Positions 53,705 to 61,632 are shown, counted from the first letter of the stretch. The stretch: DNA of 64,000 nt from Bacillota bacterium (GCA_023439505.1 JAEXNR010000007.1:62001-126000); one strand, 5' to 3'. Notes: a model not told the origin generated them from the letters alone. Numbers and translations: made by a program.

Positions 53705-53730
53705 TACATAGAAGATGTTAGGACTTCAAT

Positions 53731-53784
53731 ATGCGAAGACAGAAAATGGGCAGTTTATCCATTTTCTGTCTTCGTATTATTTTA
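53731..53784 (+). terminator. Terminator after the small membrane protein gene
   Basis: A perfect 16-bp stem (CGAAGACAGAAAATGG with CCATTTTCTGTCTTCG, 9-base loop), then TATTATTTTAT. It also lies between convergent genes. Confidence 0.88.
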
Positions 53785-53836
53785 TCCATGTCAATGCGGT
53801 CCTTCGAAACATGACTTGCCGGTTCAACCTGTTTTA

Positions 53837-54142
53837 TCAGCTGTTATAGATATTAATAATGGTTGTCAAAAGACCCGGAAAGCGTTCCTCCAGTTCCTCA
53901 TAACGAATCGAAAGGAAACGCTGCTTTCCTTCAATCCTGACATAAATCAATCCTGCTTCCCTCAGCACCTTAAAATGATGGGAAAGCGCCGACTTGGTCA
54001 TATCCACTTGACAGCAGGCGCAAGTCGTTTCCGGCTTATTCGCAAGATTCTTAATTATTGTCAACCGGACAGGATCTCCCAGGGCATTCAGTATGCTAGA
54101 TAAGGATAACTGATCCTTCGCCGGATGAAATAATTCGCGCAT
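53837..54142 (-). CDS. ArsR/SmtB-family transcriptional regulator
   Basis: A 101-residue winged-helix repressor. ILNALGDPVRLTIIKNLA is the first helix pair, and DMTKSALSHHFKVLREAGLI the recognition helix and turn, followed by the wing VRIEGKQRFLSIR. Just before the recognition helix it has TCACC, i.e. Cys-x-Cys-Cys, close to where ArsR has its metal-binding ELCVCDL, so thiol or metal sensing is possible. Start 54142 with AGGAGGTG upstream. It is divergent from the nitroreductase gene; a 12-bp palindrome at 54175 is a likely operator for both. Confidence 0.87.
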   Translation of the reverse strand: MRELFHPAKDQLSLSSILNALGDPVRLTIIKNLANKPETTCACCQVDMTKSALSHHFKVLREAGLIYVRIEGKQRFLSIRYEELEERFPGLLTTIINIYNS

Positions 54143-54174
54143 AGAAACACCTCCTGTAAATTTTATTTTAACAT

Positions 54175-54186
54175 AGAATATATTCT
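54175..54186. promoter_or_regulatory. Palindromic operator in the arsR-nitroreductase gap
   Basis: AGAATATATTCT is a perfect 12-bp palindrome. On the - strand it lies four bases after a TATAAT (54195-54190) for arsR; on the + strand it touches the -35 box TTGAAT of the nitroreductase promoter. One bound repressor could block both. Confidence 0.5.
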
Positions 54187-54214
54187 TGAATTATAACATA
54201 TCTTATGCTATATT
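54186..54214 (+). promoter_or_regulatory. Promoter of the nitroreductase gene
   Basis: TTGAAT (54186-54191) and TATATT (54209-54214), 17-bp spacer, leaving a leader of about 150 bases before the gene. Confidence 0.45.
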
Positions 54215-54363
54215 AAAATAGTTAAATGTTTGTTGAACTATTGAACTAACTGTGCCATTGCATTATCCTGCCCGAATCGATTTGATCCGATATGATTTAT
54301 GTGACTTGGCACCATGACATAGCCCTGAGCCAACGAATAGGCTTCAAGAAGTGAGGTAAAAAG

Positions 54364-54915
54364 ATGAATGATGTATTACGTGTTATCAAAAGCAGAAGAA
54401 GTGTGAGGAGTTATACAGAAGAACAAATCCGACAGGAAAATTTGGATGCCATTCTGGAAGCCGGCATGTATGCTCCAACCGCACATAATGAACAGCCCTG
54501 GCACTTTACCATAATTCAAAACCAGGAAATGTTGAACTTTATGAACGACAAAACCAAAGAAGGAATGTCTGCTTCCGATGTGGAATGGATAAAAAAAATG
54601 GGTTCAAAACCGGAGTTTCACGTTAGCTATCATGCCCCAACATTAATTGTCGTATCTGTCAAAGAGAATCATCTTACCTGGGGGAGTGCAGATTGTGCTG
54701 CCGCGGTTCAAAATATGATGCTTGCAGCAAAGAGTTTGGAGATTGGCTCAGTATGGATTGGATTTTATCGTTTTTTCTTTGAACAATCACAGGCGGTAGC
54801 GAAGTTAAACCTGCCCGAAGGCTATGTGCCTTTGTATGCTGTTGCCTTCGGACACAGTCGAACAGAATTTGCGGCACCAAAAAGAAATGCGAATGTTGTG
54901 AATTACATCCGATAA
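54364..54915 (+). CDS. Nitroreductase-family FMN enzyme
   Basis: A 183-residue FMN-dependent oxidoreductase of the nitroreductase fold. The N-terminus IKSRRSVRSYTEEQIRQENL binds FMN phosphate, APTAHNEQPWHFTII is the FMN-contacting loop, and AAAVQNMMLAAKSLEIGSVWIGFY and YVPLYAVAFGHS are the conserved C-terminal half. Physiological substrates are usually quinones, flavins or nitro compounds, not determinable here. AGTGAGGTAAAAAG precedes the ATG. Control by the divergent ArsR-type protein is likely. Confidence 0.9.
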   Translation: MNDVLRVIKSRRSVRSYTEEQIRQENLDAILEAGMYAPTAHNEQPWHFTIIQNQEMLNFMNDKTKEGMSASDVEWIKKMGSKPEFHVSYHAPTLIVVSVKENHLTWGSADCAAAVQNMMLAAKSLEIGSVWIGFYRFFFEQSQAVAKLNLPEGYVPLYAVAFGHSRTEFAAPKRNANVVNYIR

Positions 54916-55000
54916 TCCGTATCAAAATCAGTGGTGATTCATGAAATCCTGCATTATTGCAATATGAAATCACATTTTAAATGGAACCAGGAGGCGATTA

Positions 55001-55076
55001 GTGTGAAAATTAAAATTTTCACACGGCAAATTTGTGCTGATGCCCAAATTCGCGGGCATTGGCAGCATGGAGGATT
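55001..55076 (+). repeat. Hairpin insertion element (copy 3), provides RBS of flavoprotein gene
   Basis: Left hairpin GTGTGAAAAT, loop TAAA, ATTTTCACAC (55001-55024), identical to that at 24296, then the same 52-bp core (55025-55076). The left flank is CAGGAGGCGATTA (54988-55000), a stranded ribosome site. The new GGAGG (55069-55073) is six bases before ATG 55080. Confidence 0.9.
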
Positions 55077-55079
55077 ACA

Positions 55080-55730
55080 ATGAATGTTCTTGCAGTAAAT
55101 GGAAGTCCCAGAAAACACTGGAATACCGCAACATTACTGAAATACACCCTTGACGGCGCGGCTTCAAAGGGAGCACAAACAGAATTAATTCATCTTTACG
55201 ATCTGAATTATAAAGGCTGCACCAGCTGCTTTGCATGCAAATATAAGGAGGGCAGCAGTTACGGCAAATGTGCGATGCGGGATGATTTGTCGTCTGTACT
55301 GGATAAGATTACCCGTGCGGATGCCTTAATTATTGGAACACCCATCTATTTTGGAATGCCCACCGGAGAGACGAGATCCTTCCTGGAACGGCTTTTATTT
55401 CAATATCTGATTTATGACGCCAGGTATTCCTCCCTGTTTCAGCGTAAAATGCAGACAGGTATGATTTATACAATGAATGTTAGTGATGCTTATATCGATA
55501 AAGCAGGGTATCTTCAGATGATACAGGGGATAGAGAACACCATGAAACGCATCTTCGGCGCATCGGAAACATTAGTGGCTACCGATACAAAGCAGTTTGA
55601 GGATTACTCCAAGTACGATACCTCAGCTTTTGATGCCGCTCAAAAGCTGAAACGTCATGAGGACGTATTTCCTTCTGATTGTAAGAAAGCTTTTCAAATG
55701 GGAGCAGATTTTGCCGAGAGATTGGGGTAA
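55080..55730 (+). CDS. Flavodoxin-fold NADPH-dependent FMN reductase
   Basis: A 216-residue flavoprotein. MNVLAVNGSPRKHWNTATLL is the FMN phosphate loop, and GCTSCFACKYKEG gives a Cys-x2-Cys-x2-Cys group, seen in iron-sulfur flavoproteins and in some disulfide-active reductases; with another Cys in KCAMRDD a cluster is possible but not certain. ADALIIGTPIYFGMPTGETRSFLERL is the family's FMN-contact region. The start is ATG 55080, six bases after the GGAGG of the inserted element; a TTG start giving MAAWRI is an artefact of the element. Likely co-expressed with the nitroreductase. Confidence 0.88.
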   Translation: MNVLAVNGSPRKHWNTATLLKYTLDGAASKGAQTELIHLYDLNYKGCTSCFACKYKEGSSYGKCAMRDDLSSVLDKITRADALIIGTPIYFGMPTGETRSFLERLLFQYLIYDARYSSLFQRKMQTGMIYTMNVSDAYIDKAGYLQMIQGIENTMKRIFGASETLVATDTKQFEDYSKYDTSAFDAAQKLKRHEDVFPSDCKKAFQMGADFAERLG

Positions 55731-55828
55731 TCCATGTACCGTCCTTTTCTCATTTTAATTCTGTATAATTATGTATTCGTGTGATTAATCAAACAATTTC
55801 CTTTTCCAGCTATGGCAAAGGATACTAT

Positions 55829-55905
55829 AAAGACACATTGCCGATTTGTACTTTTGAAATGGAATTTTCCATTCAGGAATACATATGCGCGATGTGTCTT
55901 TTGTA
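55829..55905 (+). terminator. Probable terminator after the flavoprotein gene
   Basis: AAAGACACAT (55829-55838) pairs with ATGTGTCTTT (55892-55901). The long loop contains a second stem, ATGGAA and TTCCAT (55859-55872). TTTTGT follows. Confidence 0.55.
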
Positions 55906-55914
55906 AAATAGGAC

Positions 55915-55943
55915 TTGATTATTTTTTCTGAAACCTTTATTAT
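55915..55943 (+). promoter_or_regulatory. Promoter of the aconitase-family gene
   Basis: TTGATT (55915-55920) and TATTAT (55938-55943), 17-bp spacer, about 70 bases before the tandem hairpin leader. Confidence 0.5.
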
Positions 55944-56018
55944 TAGAAATATCGAATTTGAGCCGATGAATAAATATCAGATATCAGCTCTTGTTTAACC
56001 CTAAATATTCTGATAATG

Positions 56019-56159
56019 AGGAGGAGAAATCCTCCTAAAAAATAGGGGGATACCATTCTCCCGATAGAATTGGAATAGAATATTCCAAAAACAAATCAAC
56101 AGGGAGGAGAAATCCTCCCAAAGAACAGGGAGGAGAAATCCTCCCAAAAACAGGGAGGA
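56019..56159 (+). promoter_or_regulatory. Leader with tandem Shine-Dalgarno/anti-Shine-Dalgarno hairpins
   Basis: Hairpins in order: AGGAGGA-GAAA-TCCTCCT (56019-56036); GGGGGA with TTCTCCC pairing (56045-56062); TGGAATA-GAA-TATTCCA (56071-56087); GGGAGGA-GAAA-TCCTCCC at 56102-56119 and again at 56128-56145; then the true ribosome site GGGAGGA at 56153-56159, six bases from ATG 56165. TCCTCCC at 56139-56145 can pair either back with 56128 or forward with the true site across a 7-base loop. Confidence 0.8.
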
Positions 56160-56164
56160 TTAAT

Positions 56165-58450
56165 ATGATTAAATTATATGATCATGGTGTGTATCTGATG
56201 AACGGCAGACATATTTTTGAGGATCATAAGGAAGCCGTTGAAGAGATCAAAGCAAAAACAGGGATAACAGCTGTAGAAAAAGAAGAAGCTAAAAAGGGGA
56301 CAATTGGCTATGGTATTCTGGAACGTCATAACACTTCCGGTGACAATAAGAAATTAAAGGTTAAGTTTGATAAGCTTACCTCCCATGATATCACATTCGT
56401 TGGTATTATTCAGACTGCAAGAGCCAGCGGTCTCGAGAAATTTCCTGTGCCCTATGTTCTTACCAACTGTCACAATAGTTTATGTGCCGTAGGCGGTACC
56501 ATCAACGAAGACGATCACATGTTTGGATTATCCTGTGCCAAGAAATACGGAGGCATCTATGTTCCGCCTCATCAGGCTGTGATTCATCAATATGCAAGAG
56601 AAATGCTTGCTGCCGGAGGTGCTATGGTCCTCGGTTCTGACAGTCATACCCGCTACGGTGCTCTTGGAACCATGGCAATGGGAGAGGGTGGTCCGGAGAT
56701 TGTAAAACAGCTGTTAAACAGAACCTATGATATCAATATGCCGGAAGTAATCGCCGTATATCTTACCGGAACACCAAGAAAGGGCGTAGGTCCTCAGGAC
56801 GTGGCACTGGCGATTATCGGCGCGGTATTTTCCAATGGATATGTAAATAACAAAGTAATGGAATTTGTCGGTGACGGTATTGCAAATTTAAGTGTTGATT
56901 ACCGAATCGGAATTGATGTAATGACAACGGAAACCACCTGTTTATCCTCAATCTGGGAAACAGATTCCGCGGTAAAGGAATTCTATGAAATTCATAGAAG
57001 ACCGGAAGATTATAAGGAATTAAAACCGGCTCAGACAGCTTACTATGATGGCATGGTATATGTGGATCTTTCAGAAATAAAACCGATGATTGCTATGCCT
57101 TTTCACCCCAGTAATGTCTATACCATCGACGAGGTGAATGCCAATCTTTCCGATATTCTGTCAGAGGTTGAGAAAAAGGCTCAGATTAGTCTTGATAATA
57201 ATAAAGTGAAGTATTCCTTACAGGATAAGATTAAGAACGGAAAGCTGTATGTGGATCAGGGAACCATCGCCGGATGTGCGGGCGGAGGATTTGAAAATAT
57301 CTGTGATGCTGCCGACATACTGGATGGCAAGTATATTGGGTCCGATGAATTTTCTTTGAGTGTATATCCTGCCAGCCAGCCGGTATTTATGGAGTTGGTG
57401 AAGAACGGCAGTATTGCGAAATTAATGGAGACCGGTGCAACCATTCGTACCGCTTTCTGCGGACCGTGCTTTGGTGCCGGTGATGTTCCGGCCAACAATG
57501 GCTTTAGCATCCGCCACACCACCAGAAACTTTCCCAACAGAGAAGGTTCCAAGATTACCAGCGGTCAGATTGCTTCCGTCGCTTTAATGGATGCAAGATC
57601 CATAGCTGCAACTGCTGCCAATCAGGGCTATCTGACTTCGGCTGAAGATATCGATGTAAATTTCAAAAAACCCAAATATTACTTTGACAGTAAGATATAT
57701 GACAACCGTGTATATTATGGTGTTGGCAAAGCAGACAACAGCCTGGAGCTGAAATTTGGTCCCGGAATCGTTGATTGGCCTGCAATGACAGCCTTGTCAG
57801 AGGATATTATATTAAAAGTAGTGTCGGTGATCCATGATCCGGTTACCACTACGGATGAGTTAATTCCTTCCGGTGAGACTTCCTCCTATCGTTCTAATCC
57901 ACTGGGACTTGCAGAGTTTACCTTATCCCGTAAAGATCCTGCGTATGTGGGACGTGCCAAGGCGGTTCAAATGGCAGAGAAAGCCAGAATTGCAGGGGAA
58001 AATATCATAGAGGCAAATCAGGAATTGGAACAGGTCTATGAAAAAATCGCTGGAAAGTTCCGGATTGATATTACAGCAACCCAGGTAGGCAGCACCATCT
58101 ATGCTGTTAAGCCCGGGGATGGATCTGCAAGAGAGCAGGCTGCCAGCTGTCAGAAGGTACTTGGAGGATTTGCCAATATTGCCAGGGAATATGCGACCAA
58201 ACGCTATCGCTCCAACTTAATCAACTGGGGTATGCTTCCCTTCCTGTTTGATGGTGAGCTTCCGTTTGAAAATGGGTCTTATATTTTTGTAAAAGATATC
58301 AGGAAAGCAATTATTGATAAAAGTGCTGAAATCAAGGCCTATGTTATAGCCGATGATATGAAGGAATTTACCTTAAGACTTGGTGAACTTACCGATGATG
58401 AAAGAGAAATCATTTTAAAGGGATGTCTGATTAATTATTACAGAGGTTAA
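56165..58450 (+). CDS. Aconitase-family hydratase (aconitate hydratase or YbhJ-like)
   Basis: A 761-residue 4Fe-4S dehydratase of the aconitase superfamily. The three cluster Cys appear in TIAGCAGGGFENI and AFCGPCFGAGD. Other motifs are YVLTNCHNSLCAVGG, GSDSHTRYGALGTMAMGEGG and the C-terminal swivelling domain (RSNLINWGMLPFLF). Spacing and sequence resemble the YbhJ-type hydratases as much as AcnA, so citrate-isocitrate isomerisation is likely but not certain. Expression is probably controlled at the ribosome site by the leader at 56019. A clean terminator at 58472 shows it is monocistronic. Confidence 0.83.
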   Translation: MIKLYDHGVYLMNGRHIFEDHKEAVEEIKAKTGITAVEKEEAKKGTIGYGILERHNTSGDNKKLKVKFDKLTSHDITFVGIIQTARASGLEKFPVPYVLTNCHNSLCAVGGTINEDDHMFGLSCAKKYGGIYVPPHQAVIHQYAREMLAAGGAMVLGSDSHTRYGALGTMAMGEGGPEIVKQLLNRTYDINMPEVIAVYLTGTPRKGVGPQDVALAIIGAVFSNGYVNNKVMEFVGDGIANLSVDYRIGIDVMTTETTCLSSIWETDSAVKEFYEIHRRPEDYKELKPAQTAYYDGMVYVDLSEIKPMIAMPFHPSNVYTIDEVNANLSDILSEVEKKAQISLDNNKVKYSLQDKIKNGKLYVDQGTIAGCAGGGFENICDAADILDGKYIGSDEFSLSVYPASQPVFMELVKNGSIAKLMETGATIRTAFCGPCFGAGDVPANNGFSIRHTTRNFPNREGSKITSGQIASVALMDARSIAATAANQGYLTSAEDIDVNFKKPKYYFDSKIYDNRVYYGVGKADNSLELKFGPGIVDWPAMTALSEDIILKVVSVIHDPVTTTDELIPSGETSSYRSNPLGLAEFTLSRKDPAYVGRAKAVQMAEKARIAGENIIEANQELEQVYEKIAGKFRIDITATQVGSTIYAVKPGDGSAREQAASCQKVLGGFANIAREYATKRYRSNLINWGMLPFLFDGELPFENGSYIFVKDIRKAIIDKSAEIKAYVIADDMKEFTLRLGELTDDEREIILKGCLINYYRG

Positions 58451-58471
58451 ATAAATATTGACTCATCATTC

Positions 58472-58500
58472 AAAATGCGACCGATAAACGGTCGCATTTT
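58472..58500 (+). terminator. Terminator after the aconitase-family gene
   Basis: A perfect 12-bp stem (AAAATGCGACCG, loop ATAAA, CGGTCGCATTTT). The Ts are the end of the stem itself. Confidence 0.85.
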
Positions 58501-58650
58501 AAAGTTATATCAGGTGAAATGACTTTTTCGGTAATTCCGGTTGCTATGTGCGATACGTCAAATAGGATTCCTGATAAATACTCCTTGTGATATTGAAAAT
58601 AATATATTAGAATAGTAATGATTAAATATGGAAAATAAAATGAAGCAAGT

Positions 58651-58736
58651 CGATTCGCCGAATCGTTTTCTTGTTATAAATTCAAATTTCCGGGTATTGT
58701 CCGGAAACAAAGATCCTTCCTGTCTTTGGGAAGGAT
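58651..58736 (+). promoter_or_regulatory. Three-hairpin leader upstream of folD
   Basis: Three perfect inverted repeats in a row: CGATTCG-C-CGAATCG (58651-58665), TTTCCGG with CCGGAAA around GTATTGT (58687-58707), and ATCCTTCC with GGAAGGAT around an 8-base loop (58713-58736). They occupy the 86 bases ahead of folD in a 321-bp gap. The rest, 58501-58650, shows nothing else. I could not match it to the ZTP or THF riboswitch consensus. Confidence 0.5.
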
Positions 58737-58771
58737 ATGCCAGGATTAAACATAGGATGGGAGAGAAAAAT

Positions 58772-59617
58772 ATGGCACTGATCATTGATGGAAAGAAAAT
58801 ATCAGCAGAAATAAAGGATGAATTAAAAGAGAAGGTGACACAACTGGGGCAGGACGGGGTTTCTATTACCTTAGCCGTGATTCAAGTGGGCAATGACCCC
58901 GCTTCTTCCGTATATGTTGGAAATAAAAAGAAAGCATGTGAATATATCGGGATTCAATCCCGGTCATATGAATTGCCGGAGGAGACCACGCAGACGGAAC
59001 TTCTGGCGTTGGTCGAACAATTAAATCAGGATGCTTGTGTCAATGGAATTCTGGTTCAGCTTCCCCTGCCGGGTCATATTGACGAGGATCTGATTATTAA
59101 ATCGATTGCTGTGCATAAGGACGTAGACGGATTTCACCCTCAAAGTGTAGGTGCCTTGAGCATCGGACAAAAGGGCTTTATCTCCTGTACTCCAGCAGGT
59201 GTCATACAGTTGTTAAAAAGATCCCATATTGACATGGAAGGTAAGGAATGTGTGATTGTCGGCAGAAGTAATATCGTCGGCAAACCAATGGCTTTGCTTA
59301 TGCTAAGAGAAAATTCCACCGTAACCATTTGTCATTCCCGAACAAAGGATCTGAAACAAGTGGCAAAACGTGCGGATATATTGATTGTTGCCATAGGAAA
59401 ACCCCGTTTCATTACAAAAGATTATGTCAAGGAAGGCGCGGTTATCATTGATGTTGGAATTCACAGGGATGAAAACAACAAGCTGTGCGGAGATGTTGAT
59501 TATGACGATGTAATTGATCAGGTGGCGGCGATTACGCCTGTGCCCGGCGGTGTTGGTCCGATGACCATTGCCATGCTGATGAACAATTGTGTGATTTCTG
59601 CACTTGAGTCCTGCTAA
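58772..59617 (+). CDS. folD: Methylene-THF dehydrogenase/methenyl-THF cyclohydrolase
   Basis: Bifunctional enzyme of one-carbon metabolism, interconverting 5,10-methylene-THF and 10-formyl-THF. The 281-residue product has VGNDPASSVYVGNKKKACE with the catalytic Lys, VNGILVQLPLPGHID, KDVDGFHPQSVG, the NADP site IVGRSNIVGKPMALLML, and PVPGGVGPMTIAMLMNN. The frame is open 48 codons upstream, but ATG 58772 matches the family and has GGGAG at 58759-58763. The upstream stretch is better read as a structured leader. Confidence 0.93.
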   Translation: MALIIDGKKISAEIKDELKEKVTQLGQDGVSITLAVIQVGNDPASSVYVGNKKKACEYIGIQSRSYELPEETTQTELLALVEQLNQDACVNGILVQLPLPGHIDEDLIIKSIAVHKDVDGFHPQSVGALSIGQKGFISCTPAGVIQLLKRSHIDMEGKECVIVGRSNIVGKPMALLMLRENSTVTICHSRTKDLKQVAKRADILIVAIGKPRFITKDYVKEGAVIIDVGIHRDENNKLCGDVDYDDVIDQVAAITPVPGGVGPMTIAMLMNNCVISALESC

Positions 59618-59641
59618 CGATGAGACGAAAGGTGTTTGACT

Positions 59642-60241
59642 ATGTTAATTGATCAGAAACTTAAGTATTTGGATCAGGATTTTACCATACTGGCAGTTGA
59701 ACAGGAATTTATCATACATCCAGTGGTGTTTGACATCCTGATGTGCTCCAAGGATTCTCTGCAGCAGCCTTTCTCCTGTTCCTTCCAGGTGAATCATTAT
59801 AAGCTTGAGCTGACCCTGTTATCTTTGCTGGGAAGAGAGAACTCTGATTTCATCCTGGAAAAGTACCATTTTAATCAGGAAAGTATCGCCTACAACGGCG
59901 CTATCCTCATCGGGGATACCCCTGTGAAAGAGTATTCGTTTCAGGAGGAGAAGATCGCTTGTTTTTCTTATAAGAATGTATATGAGCTGATTTTTGAAGA
60001 TGGAAGCCTGATTACTACCATAGATCTGAGCAGGGCCATGCTTCGAATCCGAAAGAATATTGAACTGGGACTGCGCAGTTTATCGAAAAAGAGAGATATC
60101 AGGTGCATCAGTCGTTTTATGAATACGTCTTTTGTCGGAGACTATAGAACCTTCTCTTCAACGGGGAAGAGATTCCGCTATCTGAAGGAAATGAAGGCTG
60201 ACTATAAAAATAAAACAGTTTCTTTTTTAAGAGAAAACTGA
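59642..60241 (+). CDS. Hypothetical protein between folD and rimO
   Basis: I do not recognise this 199-residue soluble protein. It has no signal peptide or membrane segment. It looks alpha/beta, with alternating hydrophobic strands early (FTILAVEQEFIIHPVVFDIL), a hydrophobic strand pair near YELIFEDGSLITTIDLSRAML, and a basic C-terminal third (GLRSLSKKRDIRCISRFM; TGKRFRYLKEMKADYKNK). ATG 59642 with AAAGGTG ahead is preferred to TTG 59636. Tight packing (24 bp after folD, 47 bp before rimO) suggests one transcript. Confidence 0.7.
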   Translation: MLIDQKLKYLDQDFTILAVEQEFIIHPVVFDILMCSKDSLQQPFSCSFQVNHYKLELTLLSLLGRENSDFILEKYHFNQESIAYNGAILIGDTPVKEYSFQEEKIACFSYKNVYELIFEDGSLITTIDLSRAMLRIRKNIELGLRSLSKKRDIRCISRFMNTSFVGDYRTFSSTGKRFRYLKEMKADYKNKTVSFLREN

Positions 60242-60288
60242 TACAATGTTTTTTGGCAATCGCCAAATGACGAAAAAGGAGTTTTACT

Positions 60289-61632
60289 ATGAACATTTTC
60301 TTTATATCCCTGGGTTGTGATAAAAATCTGGTGGATAGTGAACATATGCTTGGTATCCTTCATGAGAGCGGACATCGCATTACCGACGAGGTTGAGACGG
60401 CTGAGATTATTATCATCAATACCTGCTGTTTCATACACGATGCAAAAGAAGAGAGCGTTAATACCATTCTTGAAATGGCGGAGTATAAGAAAACAGGTGT
60501 GTTAAAGGCATTAATTGTAACCGGCTGTATGGCAGAACGCTATAAAGAGGAAATTTTGACGGAGATTCCAGAGGTAGATGCGCTGCTTGGAACAGCAAGT
60601 CTGACGCAGATTCTTCCTGTGATAGAAGAGATAACAGACGGAAAACAGCACGTTCATTTTGAACCTTTGGATCAGCCGGTGAATACGGATACAAAAAGAA
60701 TCCTTACCTCCGGTACCTACTCGGCTTATTTAAAAATAGCTGAGGGCTGTGATAAGCATTGCACTTATTGTGTGATTCCTGCGGTTCGCGGTAATTACCG
60801 CAGCATTCCCATGGAGAATTTATTGGAAGAAGCCGCATATCTTGCAGAACAGGGGGTCAAAGAATTAATACTTGTGGCACAGGAAACAACCCTCTACGGA
60901 TATGATCTTTACAAAGAGAAATCTTTGCCCCGACTATTGAGAGAATTATGTAAGATCGATGACTTACAATGGATACGAATCTTATACTGCTATCCGGAAG
61001 AAATTACAGAGGAATTAATAGAGGTAATCCGTCAGGAGCCAAAGATCTGTCATTATCTTGATATCCCGATTCAGCATGGTTCTGACCGGATACTAAAACT
61101 GATGGGCAGAAGGACCAGCCAGGAGGATCTGATTCGCATCATTAACCAGTTAAGGGAACAGATTCCGGATCTCATTCTCCGGACGACTCTGATTACCGGT
61201 TTTCCTACCGAAACGGAGGAAGATCATGAAGAACTAAAGCGATTTGTGAATCTTATGAGATTTGACCGTCTGGGCGTTTTTACCTATTCAAAAGAAGAAG
61301 ATACGCCCGCTGCCAAATTAAAACCGCAGATTACAGCAAGAATAAAAAAGAAACGGCAGAAGGAACTGATGCAGCTTCAGCAAGCCATTGTTTTTGATCG
61401 CACAGAACAATCTGTCGGCAAAACCTACGATGTATTGGTGGAAGGAAAAGTTGCAGATGAGGAGAATGTCTTTATCGGAAGAACTTACATGGATGCGCCT
61501 CAAGTCGATGGAATGATCTTCTTTTCTTCTGAGACTGAACTGATGTCAGGGGATTTTGTTAAAGTTATGGTAACCGGTTCAAAATATTATGATCTGATCG
61601 GAGAATTGGAGAAAGGAAGTATAATTCCATGA
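60289..61632 (+). CDS. rimO: Ribosomal protein S12 methylthiotransferase
   Basis: Radical-SAM enzyme that methylthiolates an aspartate of ribosomal protein S12. The 447-residue product starts NIFFISLGCDKNLVDSEHML, has INTCCFIHDAKEES and VTGCMAERY for the auxiliary cluster, the radical SAM motif AEGCDKHCTYCVIPAVRG, LDIPIQHGSDRILKLMGR, and a TRAM domain at the end. The SLGCxKNxVDSE start separates it from MiaB at 28646. AAAAAGGAGTTTTACT precedes the ATG. Its stop overlaps the pgsA start by 4 bases. Confidence 0.95.
   Translation: MNIFFISLGCDKNLVDSEHMLGILHESGHRITDEVETAEIIIINTCCFIHDAKEESVNTILEMAEYKKTGVLKALIVTGCMAERYKEEILTEIPEVDALLGTASLTQILPVIEEITDGKQHVHFEPLDQPVNTDTKRILTSGTYSAYLKIAEGCDKHCTYCVIPAVRGNYRSIPMENLLEEAAYLAEQGVKELILVAQETTLYGYDLYKEKSLPRLLRELCKIDDLQWIRILYCYPEEITEELIEVIRQEPKICHYLDIPIQHGSDRILKLMGRRTSQEDLIRIINQLREQIPDLILRTTLITGFPTETEEDHEELKRFVNLMRFDRLGVFTYSKEEDTPAAKLKPQITARIKKKRQKELMQLQQAIVFDRTEQSVGKTYDVLVEGKVADEENVFIGRTYMDAPQVDGMIFFSSETELMSGDFVKVMVTGSKYYDLIGELEKGSIIP

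Larger units (their letters stand above)
55731..56164. other. Intergenic region before the aconitase-family gene
   Basis: Contains, in order, a hairpin terminator at 55829, a promoter at 55915 and the structured leader at 56019. I see no gene in it. Confidence 0.6.

Noticed and set aside
56019..56159. Tandem repeats as a CRISPR array
   Set aside because: The units are adjacent with 7-8 base gaps, no spacers of constant length and no cas genes; they match the downstream ribosome site.
58651..58771. Known ZTP or THF riboswitch before folD
   Set aside because: The hairpins are clear, but the conserved bases of those two classes are not present by eye. Left as an unassigned leader.
58628..58771. 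48-codon N-terminal extension of FolD
   Set aside because: No FolD family member needs it, it covers three perfect hairpins, and a GGGAG sits before the internal ATG.
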